64,000 bases of DNA from Tetrahymena elliotti 4EA (lineage: Eukaryota > Ciliophora > Oligohymenophorea > Hymenostomatida > Tetrahymenidae): positions 62,001 to 126,000 of the forward strand of contig JH720393.1 of the NCBI GenBank assembly GCA_000231825.2, given 5' to 3'. Of the stretch, positions 12,573 through 24,581 are shown in pieces. The translations under genes were made by a program, and so were the position numbers. Every line of letters begins with the position of its first letter. Positions within the stretch are counted from its first letter, which is position 1. Below the pieces are notes generated by a model. That model worked only from the letters and a program-made list of their open reading frames with translations. It searched no databases and was not told the origin of the DNA.

Positions 12573-15239
12573 ATGGATCTTAGACCTAATTATATGAATA
12601 GTAGTAGATAATTTCCTTCTTGTGAAGATGCTGAATAAAATTCTCCTAGCAAATTAAGTGATGATGAAGAAAATTCAGAAAATTTTATCAAATTCAAATA
12701 AGATTTAGAGCTATTTAAATAAATTGTAAAGAGATGGAAGGAAAAAAATATTCATCATATTATGAAAGTAACATATAAAACTAAAGATAATAGTGATGGG
12801 TACGAAGTTTATGTTGAACTAACTAGTCAGTAGTTTTCTTTAATAATAAGAGTAAAAATTTACGATTTATTAGAACATATTTTATTTATAATTTAACTAA
12901 TTAACAGATAAATAACTTTCATCTATTTTTCATGAATTAAGATGATGAAAATGATGATTTAAATGAAGTAAAAACAAATATTATAGAAATTGCTAATATT
13001 GATGATATAGATGTGTATGAAATAGACTAATTTGAAACTTAACTATCCAATAAATGGATGGAATAATATTAATAACTTGATAAGAATAATGAAAAAGTCA
13101 TTATATCATTTTTAGATGAAGTAAAACTTAAATTAGAATCTATTTTAAATGAATTTTTATTAAGATAAATAAAAGAAATTGTTTTAAAATATTTAAAAAT
13201 ATCAATTTTTTATTTAGAAAATGATATTTAGTTTTATAATAAAAGCTAAAAGCCAGATTCCATAGAATTATGAATACAAATTAAAACAAATAAAAGCCTA
13301 ATATTAAAGATTTTGTACCTTATCCTGGTGGAGCTACTATAAGTTGGAATTCGTAAGGTCATCTAGCTGTTATAAAAAACTTAAAAATTAGATAAATGAT
13401 AGCTTAAGATCCTTCCTTAAAGATGTTAGACTCTTCTCAAAAGAAAATGTCTAAATTAAATTCATATCTCTCAAAAGAGAGGTAAAATACGAAAAACCAA
13501 GCTAGTTTAAGACTCAATAAAGATTTTTTGCTAGCTGATTCTGAAGAAAATGATGAGAATGTTTTTATTCATAATTTTGCAGCTTTTGAAGAAGATGAAA
13601 ATATAGATAATAAGGATTATTTAAATTTTAAATTTGACAACTTTCACTTTTTCCCTGATGTTATGCAAATATGTACATTTTTTGTTGATCATAAAAAGAA
13701 TATGGCTATGACTTCTTAAAGTTCTTAAGATCCTAAGAAAGAAGAAAATAACTTGATGAATAGAAGAAGAGAGAAAATAGTACTTAATCCTAACGATATT
13801 TATGCAGAGAAGCTAAAAAAATTACTTATAAATAGTTAAAGTAAAAGAAGAGATAATAATGATGATGGGCTTTCTTCAATTTATGTAATGAATATTAATT
13901 CTTCTTTGTATTTGATTACTTTTAATAAAATAGATATTTGATTTTGAAAAAAGATAATTGATGGAAGAGAATAAATTATTAGATTTTCTAAATAAGATGA
14001 TAGAATTTGGTAAAAAGAACTCAGATAATGATGCAAAATATGTGCAATTTATAATCTAATAAATACTGTATGATAGCACAGATGAAACAATAAACATAGT
14101 TAAGAATATATAAAAGGTTTTGGAAAGCAGAGATTATGATGATATTGAAAATATAAGTTATATTGGAAACTTTTTACTTAAAAATTATTTTAATGAACTG
14201 ATTGACACAAATAAAGAGAAGTTTTTGATTTTAGCATTCTAGGCATTAATATTTGAAAATTTTATTAGTTTTGTTAGGATTAAGAATTTCATTAGAAGTG
14301 TTGCAAATTAGTTTAAAAATGATTATTAAGAAGAATATTAAATGATGATTAATACATGCAATAATCTAAAATTTGACAGATTTTCTTTTACGCCTTTCTG
14401 CTTATAGCTTTCCCACTTCCCTTTTGTTCAAAAATAGAATATATTCAAGTAGGATACAACTAAGTCTTAAGAATTTTCAATAATAAACTAAAAAAGTGTA
14501 ATTAGTTAATAATTATTTTTATCAGTTAAATTTCACATATTTTAAATAAAAAGTACCTCCAAAAGTCAAATAATAAATATGCTCCCATGCAAACTCCTAA
14601 CATCAATATCAAAGACTATAAAACTGTTTATCAGCTCATTAATTAGAATTACAATTTTGAAAGGATTGAACCCTATAATATTTTATAAGAAGAACATAGA
14701 GTAAAAATATTTCCTTAATATAATATTTTTGAATTTCTTGTTTAAAAATAAATAGTCAAAATTTTTAGCATAATACCTTTAAATTTCTAGAAATTTAAAT
14801 AGAAGAATGCTCTTTGTAAAGGAAAGATTCCTAGAAAAGCAAATTAAACTTAATTTCAGTATTCGTCGTTTGATAGTTTTTTTAAATTCGTTATTTAAAT
14901 CATTCTGTGAAGGAGTGCATAAACATATTAATGAGTTTAAGGAAAACTGCTAACAACTTGAACTTAAAAGAGATGAATTATAAGAATAAGAATGTAGTAT
15001 CTGTGAATTTAAAGTAAAATTACTAAATAACTAAAATAGTTACTTATTTAATTTATTAGGTAAAAAGAAGTAGCATTATTTGTAGATAGTGCAAGCATGG
15101 AGGCCACAAAGAACATATAAGAGAATGGTTTAAAAAAGTAATTAAATTTTAAATATATAGAATTGTTGAATAAGTATTTTTTTTTAATTAGAATTAGCAC
15201 TGCCCTTAATGTTTCACTTGCCATTGCTTTAAAAATTGA
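12573..15239 (+). CDS. WDR59-like GATOR2/SEACAT subunit without WD40 repeats
   Basis: Eight exons: 12573-12851, 12908-13180, 13246-13907, 13954-14497, 14554-14875, 14913-15013, 15060-15137 and 15192-15239; 768 residues, introns 37-65 bp. Residues about 35-190 fit an RWD fold. After it comes DFVPYPGGATISWNSQGHL, matching the segment that follows RWD in WDR59 (proline, glycine-alanine, then LVxF-like strand). A helical region follows (IYVMNINSSLQLMEENKLL). The C-terminus is the atypical RING of GATOR2 subunits: C721-x2-C724, C735-x2-C738, then KHGGHKEHIREWF (H740, H743, H746) and C757-P-x-C760-x2-C763-x-C765. In other eukaryotes WDR59 scaffolds GATOR2, which regulates TORC1 in response to amino acids. 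The N-terminal beta-propeller of WDR59 is absent here and cannot lie upstream. The split into eight exons is my model; several joins are decided by the RING pattern. Confidence 0.85.
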
Positions 15240-15442
15240 ATAAGTATGTAGAAAATACTATAAATATATAGATATATTTGTTTTAATTTATATTTAAAGT
15301 TTAAGTTTTAGTAGGATATATATTTTATTAGCCTATTAGAACAAATTGTATACTTTTTGAATACCAATTATTGAAAAATTTAATATTAATTAAAGTAGAA
15401 CAAAAACTTTAACTGTAATCAATATTATTAATAAATAAGAAT

Positions 15443-18400
15443 ATGAACAGCTAAAGATTTAGCCTTTAAAACTCAATCAGTCAATATGATATCTCTTAAG
15501 TAATTTCATATTCAATAAAAATTAGCTTTAAAATAATATTCATTAGATTTTTTCTACTTCAATATATTGATTTAAGTATTTAAACATTTTAATTAGTCAT
15601 AGAGAGCATTTTTTAGCAATTAGGCAAATGAAAATGTGACTACTCCAAAAAGAAAAGAGGAGACTTCAATTTCTAAGTTTAGGATTCAGTATACGCTAAA
15701 ATAAAAAGATAACTAAAATGATAGGGATGATTTTAGCAATTAGGGTAATTCTTTCATAGATTAGAGCTCTGAGTAAAGTAGTAGAAATATTAATTTAGAT
15801 AAAAAGAAAAATAGGATGTTTATAAATGTTTTAAGTGATTATTTTGAAAAGGATAAAAGCTTACAAAAAATTAATATGATGTAAAAGTAATTAGATAATC
15901 TTTAAACTATAATTCCATTTAAAGCTAAATATTTTACTCGAGATGTAGCTAGCTAAATTATAAAAGAAAGTGCTCTTGAGAGCAAATAAGTGAAATAATC
16001 TTCAAGTGTCTTTATGAATACTTTTGTTACATTAAGCAATTTAATAAAATGCAAAAATTTATAAAAATCCTTGCAAAATAATTTTCTTAAATTATGGTTT
16101 TAGAAAATACCAGCGTTCAATCCATATAGTTAAAAAAAGCTATTATGGGATTCATGCATGACTTTTATAACTTTTATAATTCTTTATATATTTTCTTTAA
16201 GAATAGTTTTTGAAAATAATTAAATTGGAAGCTTATTTGATGTTTTTTAAAGCATAATAATACCTATTTCTTTTTTTCTTTGGATCATTGATATCTTCTT
16301 TGAGTTAAATACAGGAGTGTTAGAAAGAGGAGAGCTTATAGTAGATAAAGTATACATAGCATCTAAATATTTTAAGTAAAGGCTCATTTTAGATTTGATT
16401 GGATTACTTCCTATTTTTTATTATATTATAAACCCTGATTACAAATAGATTACTATTGACTTTTTAGTTGTTTTAAAATTGAAGCATTTTTATTAAACTT
16501 TCTCAAGGCTTGAGCACTATCTATCATATCAATAAGATAAAAAGAATCTAATAGATTTACTTAAGTTAGTTTTACTTATTTTAATTACCAATCATATAAT
16601 TGCATTACTTTGGTACAGGCTAGCTACATTTGAGAAAAATTTTCTAGGATATCCAAAGACATGGATAGATAATTTAAAAATTCATGCAGATAGTTTCATG
16701 GAATATTATTAAATAGCTGTTTATTTTGCTACAGTAACAGTCTACACTGTTGGATATGGTGACATATCACCAAATACTATTTTAGAGTGCAGTTTTGTTA
16801 CATTAACAATCATTATTACAGGTATTATATTTGCTTATGCTATTAACTAAATTGGTCTTATTATGCAAAATATAAATGCTTCTAAAACCATTTTAAAAGA
16901 AGATTTGATGATATTGAATAAGTAATTTTTCTTCTTTTTTCAACAACCAAAATTAAAATTAATTGAGTTTTAACAAAATTAATTCTTTTTTAAAAGTTAT
17001 TTTTATAATTTTTAGATTCATGTAATAAAAGAATGTCAACTAAGATCTACGTATGAGAATTCGAAATTATTTAGAGCATATGCACAGATAGTTTTAAGAA
17101 AATAATTCTGATTAGCAAAAAAAGGTTATAAGCAAAATATCCTCATCTCTGTTAAAGGAAATGAATTAAGATATCTACAAAGATTTTATTTTTTCAAACG
17201 AGATTTTTAATTCTATTTTTAGTTTAGACTTTTTGAAATCTACTTTAGATGCTGTTGAAGAATTTGTAGCTACTCCAGGAGAGTATCTTTTTAAAGAAGG
17301 GTAAAGAGATGACTAAAGCATTTATTTCGTTTTTGAAGGGAAGGTGTAAATTACACTTAATCAGTAAATAGTTTAAATTATAAAGGGACAAAAAATAAAT
17401 AGCAAATACCAAGTTTAACTAAGCAAGAAAACAAAAATTGGAACTTCATCTGATAAAGCTAATCAAAATAATTTCTAAGATGAAGATTACAAATTGATTA
17501 ATGAATTCTTAAAAAAAAAAAATTTGTCTAATAATTTATCTAAAAATAAGAAGATGACAAATGTTCTTTTAGAAAATAACAGCAGATAAGCTTTTTAAAG
17601 TGATGATGAATTTTTTGACTTAAATAGATTGGCTGATGAGTAATCTGGTAAAGTTATTAACAAAAGATAAAATGTTAAACAGGTTGCTTTAGACATTCTC
17701 ACAAAATTAAAAGAATAAAATAAATATTTTGGTGAATATAACTTTTTTAGTAAAGAATGTGAAAGAATCTATTCTGCATAGGCCAAAGAGTTTAGCAGAA
17801 TATATAAGATGAAAAGAGAAACCTTTCTGGAAAAAATCAGAGAATTTCAATCTGATTTTGAAAAATTTTGTGAAATTCAGGATGAAATTTTACAATTTAA
17901 ACATTCAATTAATTTTAAATTACCTTGTGTTGTCTGTGGAAGTTTAACACATCAGCATAGTTCATGTTAATAAGTGCATTATTCTCCAAATCAATCTAAT
18001 CTAATTTAATTGCATAATTTTTCTCTAGATCAAGAAAGAAAGTTTCAAACTAGGTATGGACTAAAATCTTTAAAGCCAACTATTAACTTGAAATATAATT
18101 CAGAGAAAGCCTAGAAAATTCAAAAAACTCATAAAAATGAAATAGAATAATTGTAATTAGATGCAAATTAATAAAATTTTATTGATGACTAATCATTAAA
18201 TAACTAAGAATCTGAGATTAGTAGCTTTGTTTAACAAGAAAGTAGTGGGTCTTAAGAAAATGAAAAAATAGAAGAAAATATTAGTGATGAAATATCAGAG
18301 AGCTAAAGTGGCTAAAATGATGGATAGAACTAAAGAGATATATTCATTAGAGATCGAAAAGAAGCCTAGTATGATTTTTAAGACTCTAAGTAAAGCAACT

Positions 18401-19473
18401 TTTATGATAGCAAGCATATCTTAAAAAAACCTTCATAATAAAGACTAAGTAGCAAAACTTCAAGCACTAAAAACTAAAAATCAATTTAAGAACATTAATT
18501 TTCAACTCAATTTACTTAGTAATAACATAATCAACAAGATGAATAGTAAGTAATTTAGTATTTAAATGAAAAAATATAGTAAAAAGAAATGTAATAGTAA
18601 GGATTTTCATCTAATGAGTAGATTATGAGAAAACAGAGTCTTTCGAATTTTAATAAAAATTTTTCTTAAATGGATAATCTAAATAGTATGAGTAGCTTCA
18701 ATTTAAAATAAACTTCTTGTCATATTTCACAGTCTCTGTAACCAAATATCAGCAATTTTGTTGCATCTTCAATTAATTCTAAAGTGGAGACTATGTCTCC
18801 AGGTCGAAAACATAGTGATCATTCTAAAATGAATAATTTCTCTTATAAAGATATCCCTTTTAATACAAGTGATGATCTTAAATATAATAAAAGTAATTTC
18901 GACAATTTAGCTAATAAAAGCTAAAGTAGTTATACTAATTTGTAAGAAAATTAATTGAGTAGCAAATCAATAAAAGAAGTATCTCGATAAAAATCTAGAT
19001 AATTTGACCTAAAAGAAAAAAATTCAATAAATTATGAAAATAATATGCTTTTGAAATAATTCACTGAACACATATGTAAATAAATTGCTTATTATTAAAA
19101 ATCGACTTTAAATGATAGAGAAGATAATAGTCCATCCTTATTTTAACGTTTATCACACACTTATCCAATGGGAAATATGACAGAAAACAGTAAAACCTAT
19201 CAATATGAACAATTTGAAAAAATGAAAGAATTTGCAAACTATTTCTCACATAATAATTTTAGCAATATAATTTTAAAATTTAATTCATTGCAAGATAAAA
19301 AATTCTTATAAAATATTTTGAAAAAACAAAAAATTAAAAGCAGGAAAAGAGTTTTTTTAAAGAAACAAACTATTGCTCATTAACATAGTCTAGTAAATGG
19401 TAAAAAGCTAGCTAAAAAAGATACAGAAGAAAATAGTGTTTCATCATTTAACAGTAATTTACAAATTAGGTGA
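15443..19473 (+). CDS. Six-TM potassium channel with interrupted cyclic-nucleotide-binding fold
   Basis: Exons 15443-15499, 15597-16921 and 17016-19473 give 1279 residues. Six membrane segments lie between about 210 and 440. The pore reads TVTVYTVGYGDIS, with the K+ filter GYGD at 405-408, followed by S6 (IIITGIIFAYAINQIG). A C-linker leads into a CNBD-like start at about 545-575 (ATPGEYLFKEGQRDDQSIYF). After some 125 residues of Lys/Asn-rich insertion the fold resumes at about 700 (FGEYNFFSKECERIYSAQA, then FSRIYKMKRETFLEKI). The usual Arg-Thr/Ser-Ala of the phosphate-binding cassette is replaced, so nucleotide binding is doubtful. A small Cys/His motif, CVVCGSLTHQHSSC, follows near 770. The last 500 residues are Q/S/N-rich and disordered. 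The related families are EAG/CNG-type channels, which are strongly expanded in ciliates and control membrane potential and swimming. The start lies only 203 bp after the preceding gene. Confidence 0.92.
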
Positions 19474-20182
19474 TTTTTTACTTATAAAAAATGAGAAAAT
19501 TATAAAAAATTTAAATTAATTAATTTATTAATTGTTTTATATCAGTTCACAAATTTTAAATAAATAAATGAATACAAAAGCTATGAATTTAACTGAAAAA
19601 TAAAAAAATATTTATTAAATCAATTTATTTTCCTTTAAAAAGTTTCATGTTAGCAAATTACAAATTAAAGATAATAGTTTTTTATTTATTTAATTTGAAT
19701 GAATAAAATTATTAATTAATTGTTTTCATAAAAAAAATGAAAAAGCTGTAAATTTTTTATAAATTTTAATTTTTTCAATAACAAGTAAAGTGAATTATTG
19801 TGAATTTACCAAAAACTGAATCAAATAATTCGAAATAAGTAATAATTAATTTTGATAAAAAAGTTTTAATTTCACTTACAAAAAATTTGAATAAATTTAA
19901 TTGAAAAATAAAATTTTATTTTTATAACAACAATTTTAGATTTATTACAGAATTTTTTGAAACATTAATTAGAATAAAATAGGAAATTAATTTTTGAAAA
20001 AATTTTAATTTTACAATGTTCTTTGATTTATTTTGAAATATTTTTGTATTACTAAATAAAATAAAAACAAATAAATTTAATTATATTTATATGAGGTCGC
20101 GTTTTTAATCTTTAAAGGAGTCTTATCTATTTTGTGTTTGTATATATTTACTTATTAACTAAATAATTAACTTCTACTTTTT
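19474..20182. other. Convergent intergenic region
   Basis: About 0.7 kb between the 3' ends of the channel gene (+) and the CH-domain gene (-). It is extremely AT-rich with long runs of A and T. No feature recognised. Confidence 0.6.
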
Positions 20183-22917
20183 TCAATTATATGGAGAATC
20201 TCCATAAGCCTCTTGTCTACGCTCACGGGCAAGACCATTCATAAATTCAACTAAATTACTGCGTAAAAATTTATCTTTTTATTGTTCGGAAAACAATTTG
20301 ATGATATTGTAGTTATAGTTTTTAAATTGTTATCCTTATGAATTGAGAAACTCAAATAACTCTAAGAGATTTTCTTAGCACTATTGGTCTGTATCAGGAT
20401 CATATGTTAGATCTATTAAACGAAGAAATAGAGCTTTGCTATCCTACATAACACGTATTTATATAGCTTAAAATAAGAAAATACGTTTGATAATTTCACT
20501 TGCAAGAGAACACATTTCTCTTTCTAAGAGAGCCAAGAAAATATAATTCTTTAATTTATTGAATATTGATATCCATGTTTCACTGTCTTTGTCAAGTAAT
20601 GTGTTATGAAGGCACCCAATAATAATTTCTAAGTGTTCTTAACTGAATTCTTTTAATTTTTCTTATTGTACATAGTCATTCAAAGCTTCAGCTATACCTA
20701 CACTATTCCAGCTGATGGGAGCAGAAGTTAATTTATATTTAAATGAGTTGCATCCACCAACAATTTAACCCTCTTCTTCCCCTTATGTAGGATTAGTTAA
20801 TAGTACAGATTCCCTAATATTAGGAGATATTTTTAATAAAATATCTAAGTACCTATTGCACAAATTTGGATAGAAATTTAAAACAGGTGCAAGATAGATC
20901 AATCCTATACGAAGAATATTTTGACTGTGCTTTGAATCGAATATATTGTAAACTATATTCATCAAATACTTTTAGCGCTCTTTTCTGTCTTCAATATCTT
21001 ATTGCTCATCTATACCTTCTTATTATTAAAGGGAATTTTAAAGCGCATCAGGAGTATGAGCTTCATTTTCTTCACTTTATTTATTTTGAGAAGCCACAGA
21101 GTTTATTTTATTTGATTGACGTGGTTAATTTTTACCATTTTATTAAGGGGAAAAATCTTCCTTTTCTACTTAAAAACTATTTTAAACATCACTCTTTACT
21201 GAGTCAGCTTCTTGGCTTCCCTTACCTTCAGATTACTTCTTCTAATTTGATTAGTTGTGAAGTTATTATTACTTATATAGCTTATAATTTTCATCTTCTT
21301 AAGCTAAGTAAAGAAGTAAGTTTTCACAGATAATCAAAATTTATGCTTTGACTTCCCACCAGTCATCATTAATAAGATTATTCAAAGTTTGAATTTTAGA
21401 TAAAACAGGGATGTAATCATAAAAACAAATTTCATTTAATATCTTAAGAGCATTAACTCTTGTTATTGGAGAAGTAGAAGTCAATGATCTTATCGAATAA
21501 GAAAAGAATACTCTATAAAGTTCAACATCAAAATCATCTTCATAATTTTAAGTAATAAGCTATGCTAATATTGAAACAAATTCCTATGAACGAGTATTAA
21601 GTAAATGTTAAATTTGTTTGATCATGTGCAATCTTGCTGTGCTATCTTTTGAGCAGAAACGATATATGATATCACATAAACTTTCTTTCTTGGTAGGATG
21701 CTTAGCAATAATATCAAGCAAAGGTGATAAAAGAATATTTTCGAACATCATTTAGGTGCTTTAAGCATCTGATTCTACCAAAGCACTAGCAACTTTACGA
21801 AATAGGCTGAGAATATACACAAAAGTTTTAGAGGTGATGCTTAAATAATTTAAAGGTTTTATAAACATGTAGAAAAATTTCTTGAAATCCAAAAAGTTAT
21901 TATTCAAAGTATCAATAATAAGTGGTATGTTATTATCAATAAAGCTTTATAACAATACTTTCATAGATTTTTTTCTAACTTCATCACATCTATTGAATAT
22001 CTCTACAATAAGTTAAGGCTTCTTTTCATCAATCCCTAAATTTCTTTTAAAATTATTTATTAATTTAAAAATGTGATGAATTATATTCTTTACTTTAAAT
22101 CTAAAGCAATAGGTTCCTTTTTAAAAAGAGTTGAAGATTAGTCTTACAAAAAATCTAATATGCCTTTAGCTTCCATTAGCTGGCCTTGCTACTCTTTATT
22201 TTTTTTACTTGTTGAAGAGTTATATGATTTGAGTTGTATTTCCCTAACCTCTGGTTATAAAGAATCTTAAATATTTTTGTTATACTTCTTTTTGCGCTCT
22301 AACAACATTTCTTCTTCTTTTCTTAGCTATTCTTCTAGTTATTGTCTTTTCTTAAATGTAAGGTACTCCTTGATGTTTGAATTTTATTTTTCTTATCTAA
22401 TATTCTCTTCATGTTAAGAAATCACAGCCTTTGTACGAGCTTCTCTTTGATCATTATCAGTAATTCTTGTTAATTCTCTATCTCTTGCTAAAGTTGCTCC
22501 AGTTGGCTTCAAATATGCTGGGGGATTGTAGTCCTCCTCTTCTTCTTCACCAGATTTTTTTGGTTTTTTATCTAAATTTAATTTACGGCGAGTAGTAAAT
22601 TCATAGAGTTTTTATAAAAAGACATAAGCTGCATCTGGAGCTTAATTGTATATGGGTTCATAATCTTCAGGAGCAATCAAAAAGCTCTTTTTTAGGAGCA
22701 ATTTAGAAATTTATTCCCAATTATCTCTTCTTTTTTCTAAACGTTGCCCGTTATCATAAGTATAAATATTAACTTCTCTAGGGAAGTATCTGCTTAAAAT
22801 TTCTGCAATAACGAAACCATTTGCTAAATCTCTTCTTACATTTCTAACTTAATAAGCCAAATCTAAAGAATCTAACCACTAAATAATCTCTCTAGGTAAT
22901 GCTGAACTTGCATTCAT
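20183..22917 (-). CDS. SPATA4-type CH-like domain protein with C-terminal helical repeats
   Basis: Exons 22917-22148 and 22100-20183 on the minus strand (47-bp intron, phase 2) give 895 residues. Residues 7-46 read LPREIIQWLDSLDLAYQ followed by RRDLANGFVIAEILSRYFP, and then YTYDNGQRLEKRRDNWEQI. This is the CH-like domain of SPATA4/SPEF-type sperm-flagellar proteins. A Glu-rich segment and a coiled coil (about 190-250) follow. From about 265 onward the protein is made of ARM/HEAT-like helices (VEIFNRCDEVRKKSMKVLL, then DDWWEVKAQILIICENLLLY), with a disordered Q/N/S-rich insert at roughly 505-600. The last 35 residues are basic and helical. The domain combination suggests a microtubule-associated ciliary protein; that role is inference. 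The plus-strand frame over 20866-21333 is only the mirror of this coding region. Confidence 0.88.
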
Positions 22918-23552
22918 TTTATAAATATTTGCCTTTTGACTATTTTTTGCTTTTTTAACTTAATTTAAAACTAGATATTTAAGTAAAAAGAAAGATTGAT
23001 AAATATAGGTATATTATTTTATTACCTTATTATTATCAATCTGCTTATATTATAAGTTTTATTAATCTCAATACAAATATTAATTTTTGTTTCATTTATT
23101 ATGAATAAATAATAAACAAGCATTTCTTTTGAAACAGTCTACCTATTTTTATTAGTTATAAATTCAATCAAAAACAGAATTCAAATTTTTTAATTTATTT
23201 ATATCTTTATTGACATTAACCATCCTTTATTAGTTATGCTTAATGTCTAAGATATTTATTTATTCATTTGATATAATCTTTCAAAATATTTAATACTCTA
23301 TTTTTAATTTTAAATATTTTAAAATTATTTTTATCTCAATCTCATTTTTTTTAGATATGTTGCTAACATTATCAAAATCAATATTAAATAGCTTATTAAA
23401 TTAATAAAAATTTAATTTTTGATTATAAAGATAACTACTACTTTAAGAATAGCTATACTTTTGAATAAATTATGATAGATTTACTTTAAGAACTTTATAT
23501 AGTATGTAAAAAAACTTTTTTAAGATGTTATTTTCAATTTAAATTGTGTTTT
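22918..23552. other. Divergent promoter region
   Basis: 635 bp separating the minus-strand CH-domain gene from the plus-strand syntaxin gene. It must carry both promoters. AT-rich with T and A tracts; no specific element recognised. Confidence 0.65.
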
Positions 23553-24516
23553 ATGAATTAGATTACTGACATAGATCAGTCCAAAATGTACTAAATGTAA
23601 AATGACAATAAGGATCTATAAAAAGCTTAAAAAGAAGATAAGTATGTTGATGAGAATACTATTATTAATGAAAAAATGAATGATCTATTTTAGAAACCTT
23701 TAAATGAATGCTTTGGTACAATAAAAACAAGTATCCGTGAAATAAAAATACTAACTTCGTAATATTAGAATGCTACTTTATAGAAACATGAGATAGAGAT
23801 TTCTTAAAAAATGGAATAAACAGTATAAAATTTGACATAAACATAATAGTAGGTTAAAAAGATATTTGATGAATTTGAATAAGTATTAAATGAAGAAAAA
23901 TAAGCCTAACCAGATGAACCTGAAACTAGAATGATGCAAGTTTAATATGGAATTTATTGGGATGAATTTTCTTAAATTTTAAAAAAAGTTAATGAAGCCA
24001 AACTTTATTACTAAGATATGATTAAATAAAGAACTTTGAGATAAGCATAATTATTAAATAATAAAATTACTTAAGAAGAGGTAGAATAAATAATGAAAAA
24101 TCCATTCAATAGCAGTGAACAATAAATTTATCAGCAAATGCTTAAAATGCCCAGTGCATAATTTAAAACTTATGTGACAGATGTCTAAGAAAAGTATTCA
24201 CACATTTTATCCCTTTAAAAAAGTATTCTAAAAATGCATGAATTAGTTAATCAAGTATCATTACTTGTTTTCAAGCAAGGTAAAGTTATAAATAGCATAA
24301 CAGAATTTATTTCTTCTTCATTAAATTACAATGAGAAGGCTGTGAAGGAGTTAAAGTAAGAAAAAGTTAATCAGAAATAAAATAGAAAAGTAAATTTTAT
24401 ATTTGTTTTTTCTAATATTTACTTACTAAAATATAAAGAAAATGATAGCAATAATCTTGATTGGTATGATCATTATACTAGCTATTGTGCTATCTTCCGT
24501 GATGGCTAAGAAATGA
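23553..24516 (+). CDS. Syntaxin (Q-SNARE, probably Qa)
   Basis: Exons 23553-24389 and 24439-24516 (49-bp intron, phase 0) give 304 residues, a normal syntaxin length. The N-terminal part is predicted helix (Habc-like, about 35-190). The SNARE motif runs about 205-265, with LQKSILKMHELVNQVSLLV followed by FKQGKVINSI; the Gln before Gly is the expected zero-layer residue. The second exon encodes only the membrane anchor, residues 280-304 (KMIAIILIGMIIILAIVL, then a short lysine tail), so the protein is tail-anchored. It would act in membrane fusion on the secretory or endocytic route. Which syntaxin subtype it is cannot be told from sequence inspection alone. The stop is only 65 bp before the ATG assigned to the next gene. 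Confidence 0.92.
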
Positions 24517-24581
24517 AAGATAATTTAAATATTAATATTTATAATTTTAATTTTTTGTTTAATTCAAAAATTTTATTTTTT

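Noticed and set aside
13270..13930. Separate gene starting at the ATG that overlaps a TGA at 13271-13273
   Set aside because: A 65-bp intron (13181-13245) joins both sides in frame, and the combined order matches WDR59, so a single gene is preferred.
14660..14680. Minus-strand tRNA-like B-box (gggttcaatcc)
   Set aside because: It lies inside exon 5 of the WDR59-like gene with no tRNA structure around it; coincidence.
20866..21333. 155-codon plus-strand open frame
   Set aside because: It lies antisense to the continuous CH/ARM gene. The minus-strand frame has recognisable domains and exact exon arithmetic, while this frame has only Leu/Ile/Phe/Tyr-rich composition.
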